Source: Embleya hyalina (GTDB lineage Bacteria; Actinomycetota; Actinomycetes; Streptomycetales; Streptomycetaceae). Taken from it: a stretch of DNA of 64,000 nt. The first letter of the stretch is position 1; every line of letters begins with the position of its first letter. The position numbers and the translations under genes are program-made. Location of the stretch: positions 1-64,000 of the forward strand of contig NZ_BIFH01000027.1 of the NCBI RefSeq assembly GCF_003967355.1, written 5' to 3'. The notes under the pieces were generated by a model. That model had not been told where the DNA came from. It was given only the letters and a program-made list of their open reading frames with translations, and made no database searches. This document shows positions 1-8,210 of the stretch, one piece after another.

Positions 1-402
1 CGTCCGTTGCTTTCGGCCTTCGAAACTCGCGTTCCTTCGGCTTCCGGCCCTTCGAGCCTAGCAGGTCTTCCGACCCGCTTCGCTCACCGCTTCGGCTTCG
101 GAAATTTGTTCTTCCCGACTGCTTTCCGCGACCCCCGAACATTAGCGGATCGCATTTCCCACCGTCTAATCGGTGACAAATTCGCGTTCCGGCGATCTGC
201 GGGGGCACCCGAACACGGAACTACGCGTGTGATGCGCAGGGCGCAGCACACTTCGTTCGAATGATCGGATTCGCCGCCCCGGGACCAGCCAGCGCAGGCA
301 CCTAGGCTCGCGTCTGTCTCAGGTCTCCCTGTCGGGCAACTTGGAGGACCTTACCGGGGCCCGGTCCCGACCGCAAACCGGCGTGCACAGGCTCCGTTTC
401 GG
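1..402. other. No gene recognised at left edge
   Basis: This stretch is less GC-rich than the rest and has many short CTTCGG-type repeats in the first 110 bases. The open frames here have unconvincing composition and no ribosome-binding site. I see no tRNA, terminator or clear promoter. It may be the intergenic space following a gene outside the window. Confidence 0.4.
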
Positions 403-429
403 GTGTTCGAACGCGAGCAGACTCCCGGC

Positions 430-723
430 ATGGTGACCTCCCGAGCACGACGAGCGAACCCGATCGTGACCGTCATCCGCGCCGTGGTCACAGTGATCGT
501 GGTCATCATCGTCCTGCACATCGTTCTGTTCGTCTTCGAGGCCAATCCCGCCAACGACGCGGTGGACACGATCGCCGACTGGTCGGACTGGCTCACCCGC
601 TGGGCGAAGGACTTCTTCACCCCCGACAACCCCAAGGTCCGGGTCACGGTGAACTGCGGTCTGGCCGTTCTCGTCTACCTCGGGGCCGCCGCGCTGCTGG
701 AGCGCCTGGCCCACCGGGTCTGA
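430..723 (+). CDS. Small two-helix membrane protein, unknown function
   Basis: This gene encodes about 97 residues. A basic N-terminus is followed by a strongly hydrophobic segment at about residues 12-36 (rich in Val and Ile), then an amphipathic Trp-containing stretch, and a second hydrophobic segment near the C-terminus (about 70-90). I do not recognise a named family. The ATG at 430 puts the basic residues directly before the first helix. An in-frame GTG at 403 is the alternative, and neither has a good Shine-Dalgarno sequence. It stands alone, about 100 bp before the next gene on the same strand. The topology suggests an inner-membrane protein, but no role can be assigned. Confidence 0.55.
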   Translation: MVTSRARRANPIVTVIRAVVTVIVVIIVLHIVLFVFEANPANDAVDTIADWSDWLTRWAKDFFTPDNPKVRVTVNCGLAVLVYLGAAALLERLAHRV

Positions 724-824
724 GCGCGATCACGATCGGCTCGATACTTCCGTACGGTGGCGGCGCACCAGTCGCGATGATGGGTGCAAGGACCACATCG
801 CACCGCCACCGACCGGAGGGCCCC

Positions 825-1277
825 ATGTCGCTGCTCACCCCGGACAGCCTGGGCGACCTCCTGGGCTTGTTCGACTTCGGGAACGGGTGTGTCACCCGTG
901 TCCACATCGAGGATCCGTTCAGTCCGAACGGCGCCACCGCACGTGTCCTGGTCGATGCCAGGGATCGCGAACACGGCTGGCCGTGGATTCCCGTGGAGTT
1001 CACTCTTACGGGACTTCGGGACTACCGAGTCGAACACGGCAAGGGTTTCTCCGGAATGCTCTATTTCGACCCGGTGCTCTCACGATTCACCGACGAGACC
1101 TACGGCGATCTGTTCTATCTGGACTTCGATCCGGTCGACGGGCCCGGGGCCTACGAGCCGGTCGACGCCGGCGACGTCGTCGGTCGGTCGCAGTGCTTCT
1201 TCGCCGCGGAGAGCTGCTCGTGGCAGGCGCTGCCGCCCGCGGAGAGCCCTCGACTGAAGCTCATCGGTAACGTTTAG
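825..1277 (+). CDS. Hypothetical protein, 150 aa
   Basis: I do not recognise this family. The ATG at 825 has a good ribosome-binding site (GGAGGG at 815-820), so longer versions beginning near 777 are unlikely. The protein is acidic and soluble, with no signal peptide or membrane segment, and is rich in Asp, Phe and Gly, suggesting a compact beta-rich fold. A 31-bp gap separates its stop from the next gene on the same strand, so the two could share a transcript. No catalytic motif is visible. Confidence 0.65.
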   Translation: MSLLTPDSLGDLLGLFDFGNGCVTRVHIEDPFSPNGATARVLVDARDREHGWPWIPVEFTLTGLRDYRVEHGKGFSGMLYFDPVLSRFTDETYGDLFYLDFDPVDGPGAYEPVDAGDVVGRSQCFFAAESCSWQALPPAESPRLKLIGNV

Positions 1278-1308
1278 ATCTCGAACGCGGCGGCTCGATA
1301 CTGGACCG

Positions 1309-2178
1309 ATGGCAGACAAGCAGCGTCGACGCGGTCGCGCGCCCGAGCCGGTCCGGGCCGAGGTGGGGTCCGGCAGTGTCGAGCTCGAACCCGATCCGGA
1401 TCGGGCCGGGGCCTGGACGCTGCGGCTGCACGGTTCGCCGCAGTCGCACGTGGATCTGGACGACCCGACGTGGCTGGAGTTCGAGTACGTCCGCCGGCTC
1501 GGCCATCTGGTCGACCTGATCGCGGACGCCGGCAAGCCGCTGCGGGTCCTCCACCTCGGCGGCGGCGGGCTGACCCTGCCCCGCTACGTGGCCGCCACCC
1601 GGCCGCGTTCGCGGCAGCAGGTGGTGGAGTTGGACGGGGAACTCGTCGAATTCGTCCGGCGCGCGTTGCCGTGGGATCGCACCTGGCAGATCCGGGTGCG
1701 GACCGGTGACGCCCGCGAGGTGGCCGCCCGGGCGCCGGACGCCGCGTTCGACCTGGCCGTGGTGGACGTGTTCGCCGACTCGCGGGTGCCCGCGCACCTG
1801 ACCTCGGCCGAGTTCGTCGGCGAGGTGGCCCGGACGCTGGCCCCCGGCGGGGTGTACGCGGTGAATCTGGCCGACGGCGGGCGGCTTTCCTTCGTCCGCA
1901 CGCAGGTGGCGACGATCCGGTCGGTGTTCCCGAACCTGCTGCTCGTCGCCGACCCGGCGGTGTTGCGCGGGCGGCGATTCGGCAATGTCGTGCTGGTCGC
2001 CTCGCACGGCGAACTGCCGATCGCCGAGCTGGCCCGGCGTACCGCCGCCGACCCGTTTCCCGGTCGGGTCGAGCACGGTCCCGCGTTGGCCGACCTCACC
2101 GGCGGCGCGGCCGTGGTCCACGACGCCACGGCGGTCGCGTCGCCGGCTCCGCCCGCGCGTACGTTCGGCAAGAACTGA
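1309..2178 (+). CDS. Spermidine-synthase-like SAM-binding protein
   Basis: This 289-residue protein has the Rossmann core of the spermidine synthase and class I methyltransferase superfamily. It has a glycine-rich motif I (LHLGGGGLTLPRY, around residue 82), an acidic strand-2 end (VVELDGELV) that would hold the ribose of the cofactor, and a motif around residues 145-155 (FDLAVVDVFAD) matching the spermidine synthase signature. There are no transmembrane segments, so it is the soluble short form rather than the MFS-fused form. Actinobacterial members are often annotated as spermidine synthase, but polyamine synthesis has not been shown for most. No polyamine gene lies nearby. The fold is certain and the substrate is not. 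It converges with the phosphonate transporter operon. Confidence 0.8.
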   Translation: MADKQRRRGRAPEPVRAEVGSGSVELEPDPDRAGAWTLRLHGSPQSHVDLDDPTWLEFEYVRRLGHLVDLIADAGKPLRVLHLGGGGLTLPRYVAATRPRSRQQVVELDGELVEFVRRALPWDRTWQIRVRTGDAREVAARAPDAAFDLAVVDVFADSRVPAHLTSAEFVGEVARTLAPGGVYAVNLADGGRLSFVRTQVATIRSVFPNLLLVADPAVLRGRRFGNVVLVASHGELPIAELARRTAADPFPGRVEHGPALADLTGGAAVVHDATAVASPAPPARTFGKN

Positions 2179-2199
2179 GCGGGGGCCGGCCCGGGCCCG

Positions 2200-3009
2200 C
2201 TACCGTCGCCGCCGGCGCTCCTCCACACGGCCCTTCAGCAGGCCGACGACCATGAGCACGACCAGGGTCGCGACCAGCAGCACCACGGTGACCGCGGAGC
2301 CCAGGAGCACCTTGCCCCGGTCGGTGAGGGTGAAGATCGACACCGGCAGCGTGCGCCACTCGGCCGGGTAGACCATGATCGTCGCGCCCACCTCGCCCAT
2401 GGACAGGGCGATCGCCAGGCTGGCCGCCGCGGTGATCGAGGGCAGCAACATCGGCAGTCGCACCCGCAACAACACCCGGGCCGGGCTCGCCCCGAGCGAG
2501 GCGGCGACTTCGGCGAAGGCCGCGTCGGTGCGATCCAGGCCCGCCGAGACCGTCGAGTAGGCGAAGGTCACCACGAGCACCGCGTGTGCCGCGATGACGA
2601 TCCACTTCGTGCCGTTGAGCAGGATCGGACCGTCGCTGAAGGCCACCAGCATGCCGAGGCCGACCACCACCGAGGGCACCGCGACGGGCAGGTGGAACAC
2701 CGCGTCGGTGAGCCGGCGTACGAAGCGCGGTGCGCCGCGCGCGGCGATCGCCGCCCACGTGCCGACCACGATCGCGATCAGCGAGGCGCCCAGCGCGGTC
2801 TCGATGCTCACCACGAGGCTGTCGTAGTTGGTGCCCGCGGTGGCCTCGCGGATGTTCTCGCTCGTCCAGGACGCCGGCAGCACGCTGTTCCAGTCGCCGG
2901 CGAAGGCGGCGATGCCCAGGATCGCCAGCGGGGCGAGCACCAGGGGGGCGAAGACGAGTGCGAACAGCGCCCAGACGAGGGCGCGTCCGCTACGCGACCA
3001 GACCAGCAC
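2200..3009 (-). CDS. phnV: Aminophosphonate-type ABC transporter permease (PhnV-like)
   Basis: This 269-residue inner-membrane protein has six predicted hydrophobic segments. The cytoplasmic loop has the binding-protein-dependent permease signature (EVAASLGASPARVLLRVRLPML region, about residues 165-185) that contacts the ATPase. The GTG start at 3009 lies inside the end of the upstream permease gene (20-bp overlap), so the two are translationally coupled. It is the last gene of the importer. The PhnV name rests on gene order (binding protein, ATPase, two permeases) and on the phosphonate genes upstream. By sequence alone it could equally serve an iron or polyamine importer of the same superfamily. 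Confidence 0.8.
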   Translation of the reverse strand: MLVWSRSGRALVWALFALVFAPLVLAPLAILGIAAFAGDWNSVLPASWTSENIREATAGTNYDSLVVSIETALGASLIAIVVGTWAAIAARGAPRFVRRLTDAVFHLPVAVPSVVVGLGMLVAFSDGPILLNGTKWIVIAAHAVLVVTFAYSTVSAGLDRTDAAFAEVAASLGASPARVLLRVRLPMLLPSITAAASLAIALSMGEVGATIMVYPAEWRTLPVSIFTLTDRGKVLLGSAVTVVLLVATLVVLMVVGLLKGRVEERRRRR

Positions 3010-3904
3010 GGCCGGCTCCTGTCCGGGAGAAGACGAATCGGTACACGGTGTAGAGCGTCAGCGACAGCGCGACCTCGACCACCGCGACCACACACGCGCC
3101 CGGGTAGTCGAAGGTGACCGCGCCCTTGGCGTGCACCAGCATCGGCAGCGTGGTGACGTCCTTGGCGCCGATGAACAGCACGATCCCGAACTCGTTGAGG
3201 GTGAGCAGCAGGGTCAGGCTGCCGCCGGCCGCGAGCGCGGGCCAGGCCTCGGGCAGCAGCACCTGCCGGATCACTCGCAGCGGGCCCGCGCCGAGCGAGG
3301 CCGCGACGTCGAGGCGTTCCCGGGGCACCAGCGCGAAGGCCGCGAGCAGCGGGCGCATCACGAACGGGGTGTAGAAGGTGATCTCGGCCAGCACCACGCA
3401 CCACGGCGAGTACAGGAAGCCGACCAGCGGCTCGCCCAGGCCGAGCTTGTCCGCCGCCGCGTTGACCACGCCCGCCGTGCCGTACAGGAAGGTGAAGGCC
3501 AACGCGATCAGGAAGGACGGGAAGGCCAGCACGGTGTCCACGATCCTGCTCACCGCGCGCGAGCCGGGGAAGGGCACGAAGGACAACACCAGGGCCAGGA
3601 AGAAGCCCACCACCAGGCAGCCGAGCGTGGACAACACGGCGATCTTGACCGTGTTCCACAGCGCGTCGCCGAACGAGGGCGAGTTCAGTACGTCGCGCCA
3701 CACGTCGAGGCCGACGTTCTCGTTCTTGTCGACGAAGGACTGCTTGACGACGAGCGCGAGCGGATAGAGGAAGAACCCGGCGGCGAGCACGAGCGGCGGG
3801 AGCACCCACAACGCACGGGTCGCGCCGCCGCGGCCCCGCCGCTCGCGGACCGGGGCCGAGGTCGGCTTCGTCGCGATCGGCGGCTCGGTCAGGGTCGCGG
3901 TCAT
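2990..3904 (-). CDS. phnU: Aminophosphonate-type ABC transporter permease (PhnU-like)
   Basis: This 304-residue permease has a basic, Pro- and Thr-rich cytoplasmic N-terminus, a first helix at about residues 32-52 and five further hydrophobic segments. The EAA-type loop (RLDVAASLGAGPLRVIRQVL) is clear. The ATG at 3904 overlaps the stop of the ATPase gene in an ATGA arrangement (3901-3904), which fixes the start and implies coupled translation. It would pair with the downstream permease as a heterodimer bound to the ATPase below. The phosphonate substrate is inferred from the neighbouring PhnX-like and FAD oxidoreductase genes. Confidence 0.82.
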   Translation of the reverse strand: MTATLTEPPIATKPTSAPVRERRGRGGATRALWVLPPLVLAAGFFLYPLALVVKQSFVDKNENVGLDVWRDVLNSPSFGDALWNTVKIAVLSTLGCLVVGFFLALVLSFVPFPGSRAVSRIVDTVLAFPSFLIALAFTFLYGTAGVVNAAADKLGLGEPLVGFLYSPWCVVLAEITFYTPFVMRPLLAAFALVPRERLDVAASLGAGPLRVIRQVLLPEAWPALAAGGSLTLLLTLNEFGIVLFIGAKDVTTLPMLVHAKGAVTFDYPGACVVAVVEVALSLTLYTVYRFVFSRTGAGRAGLVA

Positions 3905-5046
3905 CCGCCCGCTCCCGCCGGAACCAGCACACACGGCTCGGCGGGCAGCGCGACGCCCAGCCGCTCGCCGAGCGCGGGCACCGCGGCCAGATCGGTGACG
4001 TCGATCCGGATCTCCCGCTCGACGTCGCCCTCCAACACGCAGGTCAGCCGGTAGTCCGCGCCCCGCCACTGGGTGGCGACCAGCCGCGCGGGCAGCGTGT
4101 CCGCGCGGTCGACCTCGGCCACCCCCAGCGTGTGCGGACGCGCCACGAGCAACGCCCGGGTGCCCTCGGCGAACGCCCCGGTCGGGTCGGCGGCGACGGT
4201 CAGCCCGCCCACCGCGACCCGCACCGCGTCGTCCCCGGCCGTGCAGTCCGCCAGCACCCGCGCGTCGAGCAGGTTGGCCGCGCCCAGGAAGGACGCCGTG
4301 AACTCGCTCGGCGGCCGGCGGTACAACCGATCCGTCGCGTCGAGGTCGACGAGGCGCGCGTCCCGCATCACCGCGATCCGGTCGGCGAGCGCCAGCGCCT
4401 CGGTCTGATCGTGCGTCACGTACATGATCGCCACGTCGGGCAACTCGCCGCGCAGCCGCTGCAGTTCGCCGAGCAGGTCGGCGCGCAGCGTGGCGTCGAG
4501 CGCGGACAGCGGCTCGTCGAGCAGCAGTACGGGCGGCCGGATGGCCAACGCCCGTGCGATCGCCACACGTTGTTGCTGTCCACCGGACAACTCGCGGGGA
4601 TAGCGCCGGGCGTAGCCGGCCATCCCCACCATGTCCAGCGCCTCGGTGACCCGGCGGCCCACCTCGGCGCGCGGCACCCGGCGGGCCCGGAGGCCGAACG
4701 CCACGTTGTCGGCGACCCGCATGTGCGGGAACAGCGCGTAGTTCTGCACCACGACGCCGATGCCGCGCTTGTTCGGCGGCTCGTACGTGACGTCGCGGCC
4801 GGCCAGGGTGATCCGGCCCTCGGCGGGCCGGAGGAAACCCGCGACCGCCTTGAGCGCGGTGGACTTGCCCGAGCCCGAGGGCCCGAGCAGGGCCACCGTC
4901 TCGCCTCGGGCGACCTCCAGGGTCAGCCCCTCCAGGGCCGTGACGGATCCGTAACGGACCGTCAGATCCTGGATGCCGATCGCCGATTCGGTCGGCGCGG
5001 CACTCGCGACGGCGGACGCGGTGCGCTCGATGGCTGGTGCGGTCAT
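3901..5046 (-). CDS. phnT: ABC transporter ATPase for aminophosphonate import (PhnT-like)
   Basis: This 381-residue ATPase is complete: Walker A (GPSGSGKST, about residue 57), Q-loop (QNYALFPH), ABC signature (LSGGQQQR), Walker B (PVLLLDEPLSALD) and the switch His (YVTHDQTEA). A TOBE-like C-terminal domain follows from about residue 265. It energises the two downstream permeases from the cytoplasmic side. The ATG at 5046 has a strong ribosome-binding site (AGGGAGGG). The frame remains open far upstream through the binding-protein gene, but that part is not real coding sequence. The spermidine/iron/phosphonate type 2 importer architecture is clear, and aminophosphonate is inferred from context. 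Confidence 0.88.
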   Translation of the reverse strand: MTAPAIERTASAVASAAPTESAIGIQDLTVRYGSVTALEGLTLEVARGETVALLGPSGSGKSTALKAVAGFLRPAEGRITLAGRDVTYEPPNKRGIGVVVQNYALFPHMRVADNVAFGLRARRVPRAEVGRRVTEALDMVGMAGYARRYPRELSGGQQQRVAIARALAIRPPVLLLDEPLSALDATLRADLLGELQRLRGELPDVAIMYVTHDQTEALALADRIAVMRDARLVDLDATDRLYRRPPSEFTASFLGAANLLDARVLADCTAGDDAVRVAVGGLTVAADPTGAFAEGTRALLVARPHTLGVAEVDRADTLPARLVATQWRGADYRLTCVLEGDVEREIRIDVTDLAAVPALGERLGVALPAEPCVLVPAGAGG

Positions 5047-5096
5047 GCGGGTTCCCTCCCTGTCCGCGGTTGATTCCGGACGTGTGCGCCGGCGGT

Positions 5097-6185
5097 TCAG
5101 CGACCGACGGCCTTGTTGTAGGCGGCCAGGTCGGCGTCCAGGTCCTTGAGGACGGTGTCCCACTCCGGCGCCCAGATCTCCACGCCCTCCAGGGCCTTGG
5201 TGATCTCGGCGGCGTTCGCGTCGGTCGGCTTGACGTCCTCGCGGACCGGCAGGCCGAGCGCGTCGGCGGAGACCGAGGTCTGCGCCTCGGTGGAGAGCAG
5301 GTAGTCCATCAGCTTGCGGCCGTTGTCGGCGTGCGGGGCGCCCGAGGACAGGCCCATGAAGTAGGGCAGCGCGAACGTCGAGGGCTTGCCCGCGTCGTCG
5401 GCCGGGAACCAGACCTTGAAGTTGGACTTGTCGTTGTGGATCGACGCCAGGTTCATCTGCAAGTCGCCGTTGGCCACGCTGAGTTCGCCCTTGCCGACCT
5501 TGGGCTGGAGCTTGCCGGTGGACGAGGACGGGCCGACGTTGTTGGATTCGAGCCGCTTGAGGTAGTCGAGCGCGCCCTGCTTGCCGTACAGGTGCTGGAG
5601 CTGGATCAGTACGGCGGTGCCGTCGCCGGCCTGGCCGGGCGTGGAGTACTGGAGCTTGGACTTGAACCGGCCGTCGGTGAGCTCGGCCCACTTGGTCGGC
5701 GCGGGCTTGGCCGTGTCCGGGTTGTAGATCCAGGACGCGTAGTTGTTCACCACGGCGGTGAACCGGCCCTGGGCGTCCTTGCCGGTGGCGGGCACCTTGT
5801 CGGAGCCGGCCGGGGCGTATGCGGTGAGCAGGTCGGCCTGGGCGGCGCGCTGGATGAACGGCGGCAGCGTGATCGCCACGTCGGCCTGGGGGTTGCCCTT
5901 CTCCTTCTCCATGCGCGTGACCACCTCGCCGGAGCCGGACTCGACCAGGTTGACCTTGATCCCGGTCTTCTTCTCGAAGTCCGCGAAACGCTTGGTGTAC
6001 CAGTCGGCGAGGCCGTCCACCGAGTAGACGGTGACGCTGCCGGAGCCCTTGGCGGGCGCGCCGCCGGGGGCGGCGTTGGCGGCCGGCTTGGTGTCGTCCG
6101 AGCCGCTCCCGCCGGTCCCGCCGCAGGCGCTCGCGCCGAGCACGACCACGGTGGCGGCGGCGGTGAGGCCGAGGATGCGTCGCAT
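5097..6185 (-). CDS. phnS: Periplasmic-type substrate-binding lipoprotein (PhnS-like)
   Basis: This 362-residue extracytoplasmic solute-binding protein begins with a lipoprotein signal peptide. It has basic residues, a hydrophobic stretch of about 15 residues, then a lipobox ending in Cys21 (ASAC), followed by a Gly/Ser-rich tether. The mature part has the bilobal fold of the type 2 binding-protein family that includes PhnS and ferric-iron binding proteins (TVYSVDGLADWYTKRF at the start of the first lobe; the IYNPDTAKPAPTKWAELTD hinge region). It would capture the substrate outside the membrane and deliver it to the two permeases. It lies 50 bp upstream of the ATPase gene and 27 bp downstream of the hydrolase gene, in one operon. 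Confidence 0.85.
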   Translation of the reverse strand: MRRILGLTAAATVVVLGASACGGTGGSGSDDTKPAANAAPGGAPAKGSGSVTVYSVDGLADWYTKRFADFEKKTGIKVNLVESGSGEVVTRMEKEKGNPQADVAITLPPFIQRAAQADLLTAYAPAGSDKVPATGKDAQGRFTAVVNNYASWIYNPDTAKPAPTKWAELTDGRFKSKLQYSTPGQAGDGTAVLIQLQHLYGKQGALDYLKRLESNNVGPSSSTGKLQPKVGKGELSVANGDLQMNLASIHNDKSNFKVWFPADDAGKPSTFALPYFMGLSSGAPHADNGRKLMDYLLSTEAQTSVSADALGLPVREDVKPTDANAAEITKALEGVEIWAPEWDTVLKDLDADLAAYNKAVGR

Positions 6186-6212
6186 GGGGAATCGCCCTTT
6201 CGAGACGTCGAA

Positions 6213-6890
6213 TCAGCCCTGGAGCAGGGCGGGAAGTTCGCAGATGGAGCCGAGTACGTGGGTTGCGCCGGCCGCTTCGAGCGCGGCGCGGTCGTGCGCG
6301 CCGGTGAGCACACCGGCGGCGATGGAGGCACCGGAGCGCAGTCCGGTGAGTACGTCGAACGCGGTGTCGCCGACCACGGCGACCGCCCGCAGGTCGTCCA
6401 CGCCCAGGCGCAGCACCGCGGTGAGCACCAGGTCGGGGTGGGGTCGGCCGCGCCCGGCCTCGGCCGGGCACAGGGTGAGGTCGGCGAGGTCGGCCCAGCC
6501 GAGCGCGCCGAGGATCGCGTCCTGGGTGGGGCGGCCGAAGCCGGTGGTCAGCGCGACCTTGACGCCGGCGGCGCGCAGGGCGCGGATGGTGTCCTCCGCG
6601 CCCTCGATCGGCGCGCAGCGGCCCTCGGCGACCAGGTCGGCGTAGGCGCTCTCGAACGCGAGGTTGGCCGCCTGTGCGCGCTCCTCGTCGCCGTCGAGCA
6701 GGGCCCGGAAGACGGTGATCTTGCTTTCGCCCATGGTGTCGTGGACGTAGCCGAGCTTGCGCTCGAAGTCGGCCGTGCCGGGCTCGACGCCGACCGCGCC
6801 GATCGCCCGGGTAAACGCCTCGACCACGAGGCCGTCGTCCGCGACGGTGGTGCCGGCCATGTCCAGGACGGCGAGCTGATAGTTCGTCAT
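6213..6890 (-). CDS. PhnX-like HAD hydrolase (phosphonatase-like, TIGR03351 type)
   Basis: This 225-residue HAD-superfamily hydrolase closely resembles phosphonoacetaldehyde hydrolase. The nucleophile motif is LDMAGTTV (Asp10), the motif III region is GRGRPHPD, and the motif IV acidic pair is VVGDTAFD. Lys57, in the cap motif MGESKITVF, sits where PhnX has its Schiff-base lysine, which argues that C-P bond cleavage through an imine is possible. The TIGR03351 clade is known to occur beside an FAD-dependent oxidoreductase rather than the PhnW transaminase, as here. The expected role is cleavage of a phosphonoaldehyde to phosphate and an aldehyde. The exact substrate is inferred. An ordinary HAD phosphatase is the alternative. 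Confidence 0.85.
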   Translation of the reverse strand: MTNYQLAVLDMAGTTVADDGLVVEAFTRAIGAVGVEPGTADFERKLGYVHDTMGESKITVFRALLDGDEERAQAANLAFESAYADLVAEGRCAPIEGAEDTIRALRAAGVKVALTTGFGRPTQDAILGALGWADLADLTLCPAEAGRGRPHPDLVLTAVLRLGVDDLRAVAVVGDTAFDVLTGLRSGASIAAGVLTGAHDRAALEAAGATHVLGSICELPALLQG

Positions 6891-6945
6891 GAGTGGTGCT
6901 CCGGGGGGCTTTCGACGACGAGTGGGGCAGGAAGGGGCGGCCGGG

Positions 6946-8070
6946 TCACAGGCCGACGGTGTCGGCGGTGCGTTCCGCGATCGCGGGCGAGCAGGTCATC
7001 CCGCGCCCGCCGGGGCCGGTCACCAGCCAGGTGCCGGGGGCGACCTGCTCGCGGTGCACGACGCGGGTGGTGTCGACGGTCTGCGCGTACACCCCGGCCC
7101 AGCGGCGGCGCACGGCCGGCAGCGGGCGGCCGAGCAGCGCCTCGGCCACCTCGACCAGGTGCGTGTAGGGCGCGGAGTCGACGTCGAAGGTGAACGGCTC
7201 GTCGTACTCGTGGGTGTCGCCGATGGTCAGCCCGCCGTCGAGGCGCTGGACCATCAGCAGCTGCATGCGGTGCTCGGTGGGCACCGGTGCCTGCGGGTGG
7301 GCGGCGCGCAGCGCCTCCAGCGCGGTGCCGGCGTAGGCCGGGTAGTAGCGGAAGCTGTCGCCGTCGGCGACCGAGGTGGTCAGCGCCTCGTCGAGCGGGT
7401 CGGTCTGCATCATCTGCAGGCGCACTCGGCGCACCGGCAGTGCGGGGGCCAGCTCGCGGACCAGCCCGCTCAGCCACGCGCCGGTGCACAGCACCACCAG
7501 GTCGCCCTCGTGCGTCTGCCCGTGGTCGTCGCGCACCCCGGTGCCGGCGGGAAGCAGGTCGCGCACCTCGCGGCCGGGCAGCCAGGTGTACCGGCCGGAG
7601 CCGGCCATCCGCTCGCGCAGCGCGGGCAGCGCGACGCGGGACTCGACCGCGCCGTCGCGCTCGCACCACAGCGCGGCGTCGAAGGCACCGCGCAGGGCCG
7701 GGTTGTGGCCGCGCGCCTCCTCCGGGGTGAGCAGCTTCAGGCCGCGTTCGGCGGCGTCGGGCAGGGCGAGCGCCGCCTCGGCGACCGCTACCTCCTCGGC
7801 GCCGCGGCATACGGTGAGCGAGCCGTTGGGGCGAAAACCGATGCCGGGCACGTCCGCGCCGATGCGCTCCCACAACTCGCGGGCCCGCAGCGCGGTGTCC
7901 AGTTCGTCGCCGCCGGCCCGGCCACCGATCCACACCAGGCCGAAGTTGCGCACCGAAGCACCGCGCGCCTCGCGCTCGCGCTCGATCTGCACGACCTCGT
8001 GGCCTCGCTCGATGGCCTGCCAGGCGTGCATGGTGCCCAGCACGCCACCTCCGACGACAATGACTCGCAC
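6946..8070 (-). CDS. FAD-dependent aminophosphonate oxidoreductase (TIGR03364 type)
   Basis: This 374-residue DAO-family flavoprotein has an N-terminal dinucleotide-binding motif (VVGGGVLGTMHAW), an acidic end of strand 2 (IEREREARGASVRNFG) and a C-terminal FAD motif (TGPGGRGMTCSPAI). The family is typically found with PhnX-like hydrolases and phosphonate importers and is proposed to deaminate 2-aminoethylphosphonate or a close derivative oxidatively, supplying the aldehyde to the hydrolase. No PhnW transaminase is present, so this enzyme is the likely first step. The GTG start at 8070 has a GGAGG ribosome-binding site. It leads the operon 55 bp upstream of the hydrolase. The cofactor motifs are seen directly and the substrate is inferred. 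Confidence 0.85.
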   Translation of the reverse strand: MRVIVVGGGVLGTMHAWQAIERGHEVVQIEREREARGASVRNFGLVWIGGRAGGDELDTALRARELWERIGADVPGIGFRPNGSLTVCRGAEEVAVAEAALALPDAAERGLKLLTPEEARGHNPALRGAFDAALWCERDGAVESRVALPALRERMAGSGRYTWLPGREVRDLLPAGTGVRDDHGQTHEGDLVVLCTGAWLSGLVRELAPALPVRRVRLQMMQTDPLDEALTTSVADGDSFRYYPAYAGTALEALRAAHPQAPVPTEHRMQLLMVQRLDGGLTIGDTHEYDEPFTFDVDSAPYTHLVEVAEALLGRPLPAVRRRWAGVYAQTVDTTRVVHREQVAPGTWLVTGPGGRGMTCSPAIAERTADTVGL

Positions 8071-8153
8071 CGGCTTCCTCCGTGTTCTCGGGGGCGAATG
8101 CGACCAGCTTGGGAGTGGCCGATGCCGAGCACACGGAGGCGGTATGTCGTCCG

Positions 8154-8187
8154 GGTGAACAGTCCGTTAAGGTCCGAACCTGTTACC
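8154..8187. promoter_or_regulatory. Candidate operator upstream of phosphonate operon
   Basis: An imperfect inverted repeat has the arms AACAG (8158-8162) and CTGTT (8180-8184). It extends to GGT and ACC if one unpaired base is allowed. It lies about 90 bp upstream of the oxidoreductase start and just beyond the end of the GntR gene, where a UTRA-family repressor site would be expected. The arms are short, so chance is a real possibility. Confidence 0.25.
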
Positions 8188-8210
8188 TCGTCGTTATCAA
8201 AGTCGGTCGA

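Noticed and set aside
7-264. Open frame of 85 codons at the left edge
   Set aside because: Composition is unlike neighbouring genes, there is no ribosome-binding site, and the sequence shows no recognisable protein pattern.
3901-6471. Very long frame running from the ATPase gene through the binding-protein gene
   Set aside because: Only the part up to 5046 is ATPase. The rest is an Arg/Pro-rich shadow of the binding-protein gene, which has a clear signal peptide and family pattern in its own frame.
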